NCBI GenBank assembly: GCA_963920525.1
Contig: OY986437.1
Span: 61,665,330-61,729,329, forward strand
Direction of reading: 5' to 3'
DNA: 64,000 bases
Source: Dichetophora obliterata
Lineage: Eukaryota > Arthropoda > Insecta > Diptera > Sciomyzidae
Shown here: one piece after another, positions 63,001 through 64,000 of the stretch
Layout of the letters: each line of letters begins with the position of its first letter
Position numbering within the stretch: position 1 is the stretch's first letter
Program-made: the position numbers and the translations under genes
The notes under the pieces: model-generated
The model's input: the letters and a program-made list of their open reading frames with translations, nothing else
What the model was told of the DNA's origin: nothing
Database searches by the model: none

Positions 63001-63621
63001 GGGCTCTCATCACGTAACTTTTAAAACGACTATCGTTTGAACGATGCTATCCGACGATATCGTTCTTAGTTTGCTTCATATAAGTCCATCGCTATCGTCT
63101 CGTCTATCGTTGTGATTTCTACAGTTTGAAAGGCTCTGCAAAACATATATTCAGTGCCAAAAGTGATATTTACTTTTGTGTAGAATTTGTTTTTGGATTT
63201 GTTTGCTTCAAAAGTGAAAATTTAAGGTAAAATGTAAGAATATTTAATACATTATTTTGATGACAATGTTTTGAAAATATATTTTTCGGCAGCGACACCT
63301 AAGTAAATGGAAATATTGCTACACTTTATTGATGAACATCCGCAGCTGGGCCACAATTACGTCGCAAACATAGTGCAGGAACGACATTCCATCTATTTGT
63401 TAAGGACCACTTTAACATACAAGCGCTATTAAACAAACGATACCAAATTAGCTATCGCGCCAAGCAATCGTTTCGACGATACCATTTGACAGTTGTTTGC
63501 CATACATGAAGCAAGCAAAACGATATCGCTTAGACGATGCATAAAATTAAAGGTTACGTGATGTTAAAGTATCGTTGAAACGATATCGTCAAACGATTCT
63601 CGTCATACGTGATGAGAGCCC
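63001..63621. mobile_element. TIR element with GGGCTCTCATCACGTA ends
   Basis: GGGCTCTCATCACGTA at 63001-63016 and its exact complement at 63606-63621 are 16-bp perfect ends. Subterminal blocks contain several ATCGTTTGAACGAT- and ACGATATCGT-like palindromic words on both sides, so the ends could fold further. A short plus-strand frame (MEILLHFIDEHPQLGHNYV near 63308) may be a coding remnant but is not assigned. No target duplication is evident. Confidence 0.75.
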
Positions 63622-63767
63622 TGTATTGTATATATGACGACACCGAAACTGTATTAAAATTTAATCAACGGTATATATTACAATTGATTTTTATTCTCTC
63701 ATGGGACTAAATTTTAATACATGCTTGTATTAAAATATTTTTTACAAAAATAAAAAATACGAAACAT

Positions 63768-63840
63768 GTGGGATTCGAACCCACTACGTTTAGGTTATAA
63801 GTTTTTGGCTCTACCAACTGCTCTATGAAGCCACATGTAT
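63768..63840 (-). pseudogene. tRNA-like sequence, probably pseudogene or SINE head
   Basis: The minus strand reads TAGAGCAGTTGGTAGAGC, one dinucleotide from a standard A box (TAGCTCAGTTGGTAGAGC), and ends with an intact T arm GTGGGTTCGAATCCCAC containing the B box. The D stem cannot pair (GAGC with GAGC), and the acceptor stem does not match. It is therefore not a functional tRNA by eye. Confidence 0.5.
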
Positions 63841-64000
63841 AAAGAAATGATAAACATGCATAAGAACCGAACCAATCCGAACGCTGTTTTTAAAAACTAA
63901 TCAAACCTGTATTAAATATTATTCCAGGTTTTATTAAAAAATGTCTAGTATTTTGAAGAGTTTGAATTCTAATAGAAAAAGTATTAAAAAATGCATGATT

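Overview
The window is AT-rich nuclear DNA of an insect, most likely a higher fly (Brachycera, Schizophora). Evidence is the mix of mobile elements: non-LTR retrotransposons with CCTAA-rich 3' tails, many hAT, Tc1/mariner and Harbinger elements, a tRNA-derived SINE of a type I associate with dipteran genomes, and an insect-type mitochondrial 16S rRNA fragment. The species is not identified. No host protein-coding gene can be supported. Every long ORF I recognise belongs to a mobile element. The least repetitive stretches look like single-copy intergenic or intronic DNA, with one weak candidate for a promoter and untranslated first exon near 3.5-4.3 kb.

Layout. 0-3 kb: a tandem duplication carrying part of a LINE, one copy holding a small MITE whose empty site is preserved in the other copy, then a second MITE. 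3-5.7 kb: low-repeat DNA and a long hairpin. 5.7-6.9 kb: a Harbinger element with TAA duplication. 6.9-11.5 kb: a minus-strand jockey-like LINE interrupted by a second LINE with an exact 9-bp target duplication and by a further 2.2-kb insertion. 11.5-12.3 kb: a repeat with CGGTTT-rich ends (second copy inverted at 50.2-51.0 kb). 12.76-15.3 kb: a complete DNA transposon with an 8-bp target duplication, about 120-bp terminal inverted repeats, an open 584-codon transposase-like ORF and a mitochondrial 16S rRNA fragment. 16.26-17.35 kb: a hAT-like foldback element. 18.2-23.7 kb: an RNase H-bearing LINE split by a jockey-like LINE. 25.98-27.6 kb: a Tc1 element. 29.5-34.0 kb: a tandem array interrupted by a 3-kb hAT element (itself holding a SINE) and by a MITE. 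34.66-37.6 kb: a Tc1 element holding a 1.3-kb foldback element. 38.7-44.5 kb: a 5.8-kb hAT-like element holding a MITE and a third Tc1 element. 46.5-48.6 and 51.7-53.4 kb: two more hAT elements. 55.4-58.0 kb: a LINE fragment split by a TIR element. 58.2-60.5 kb: a transposon encoding a second unassigned transposase-like family. 62.8-63.8 kb: a dispersed repeat, a TIR element and a tRNA-like sequence.

The genes do not form a pathway. The window is a nested graveyard of selfish DNA in which the order of insertion can often be read from target-site duplications. The two transposons with transposase-like ORFs that I cannot place in a named superfamily (12.76-15.3 kb and 58.2-60.5 kb) are the best candidates for something under-described. 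All identifications come from reading motifs and repeats by eye; no database search was run.
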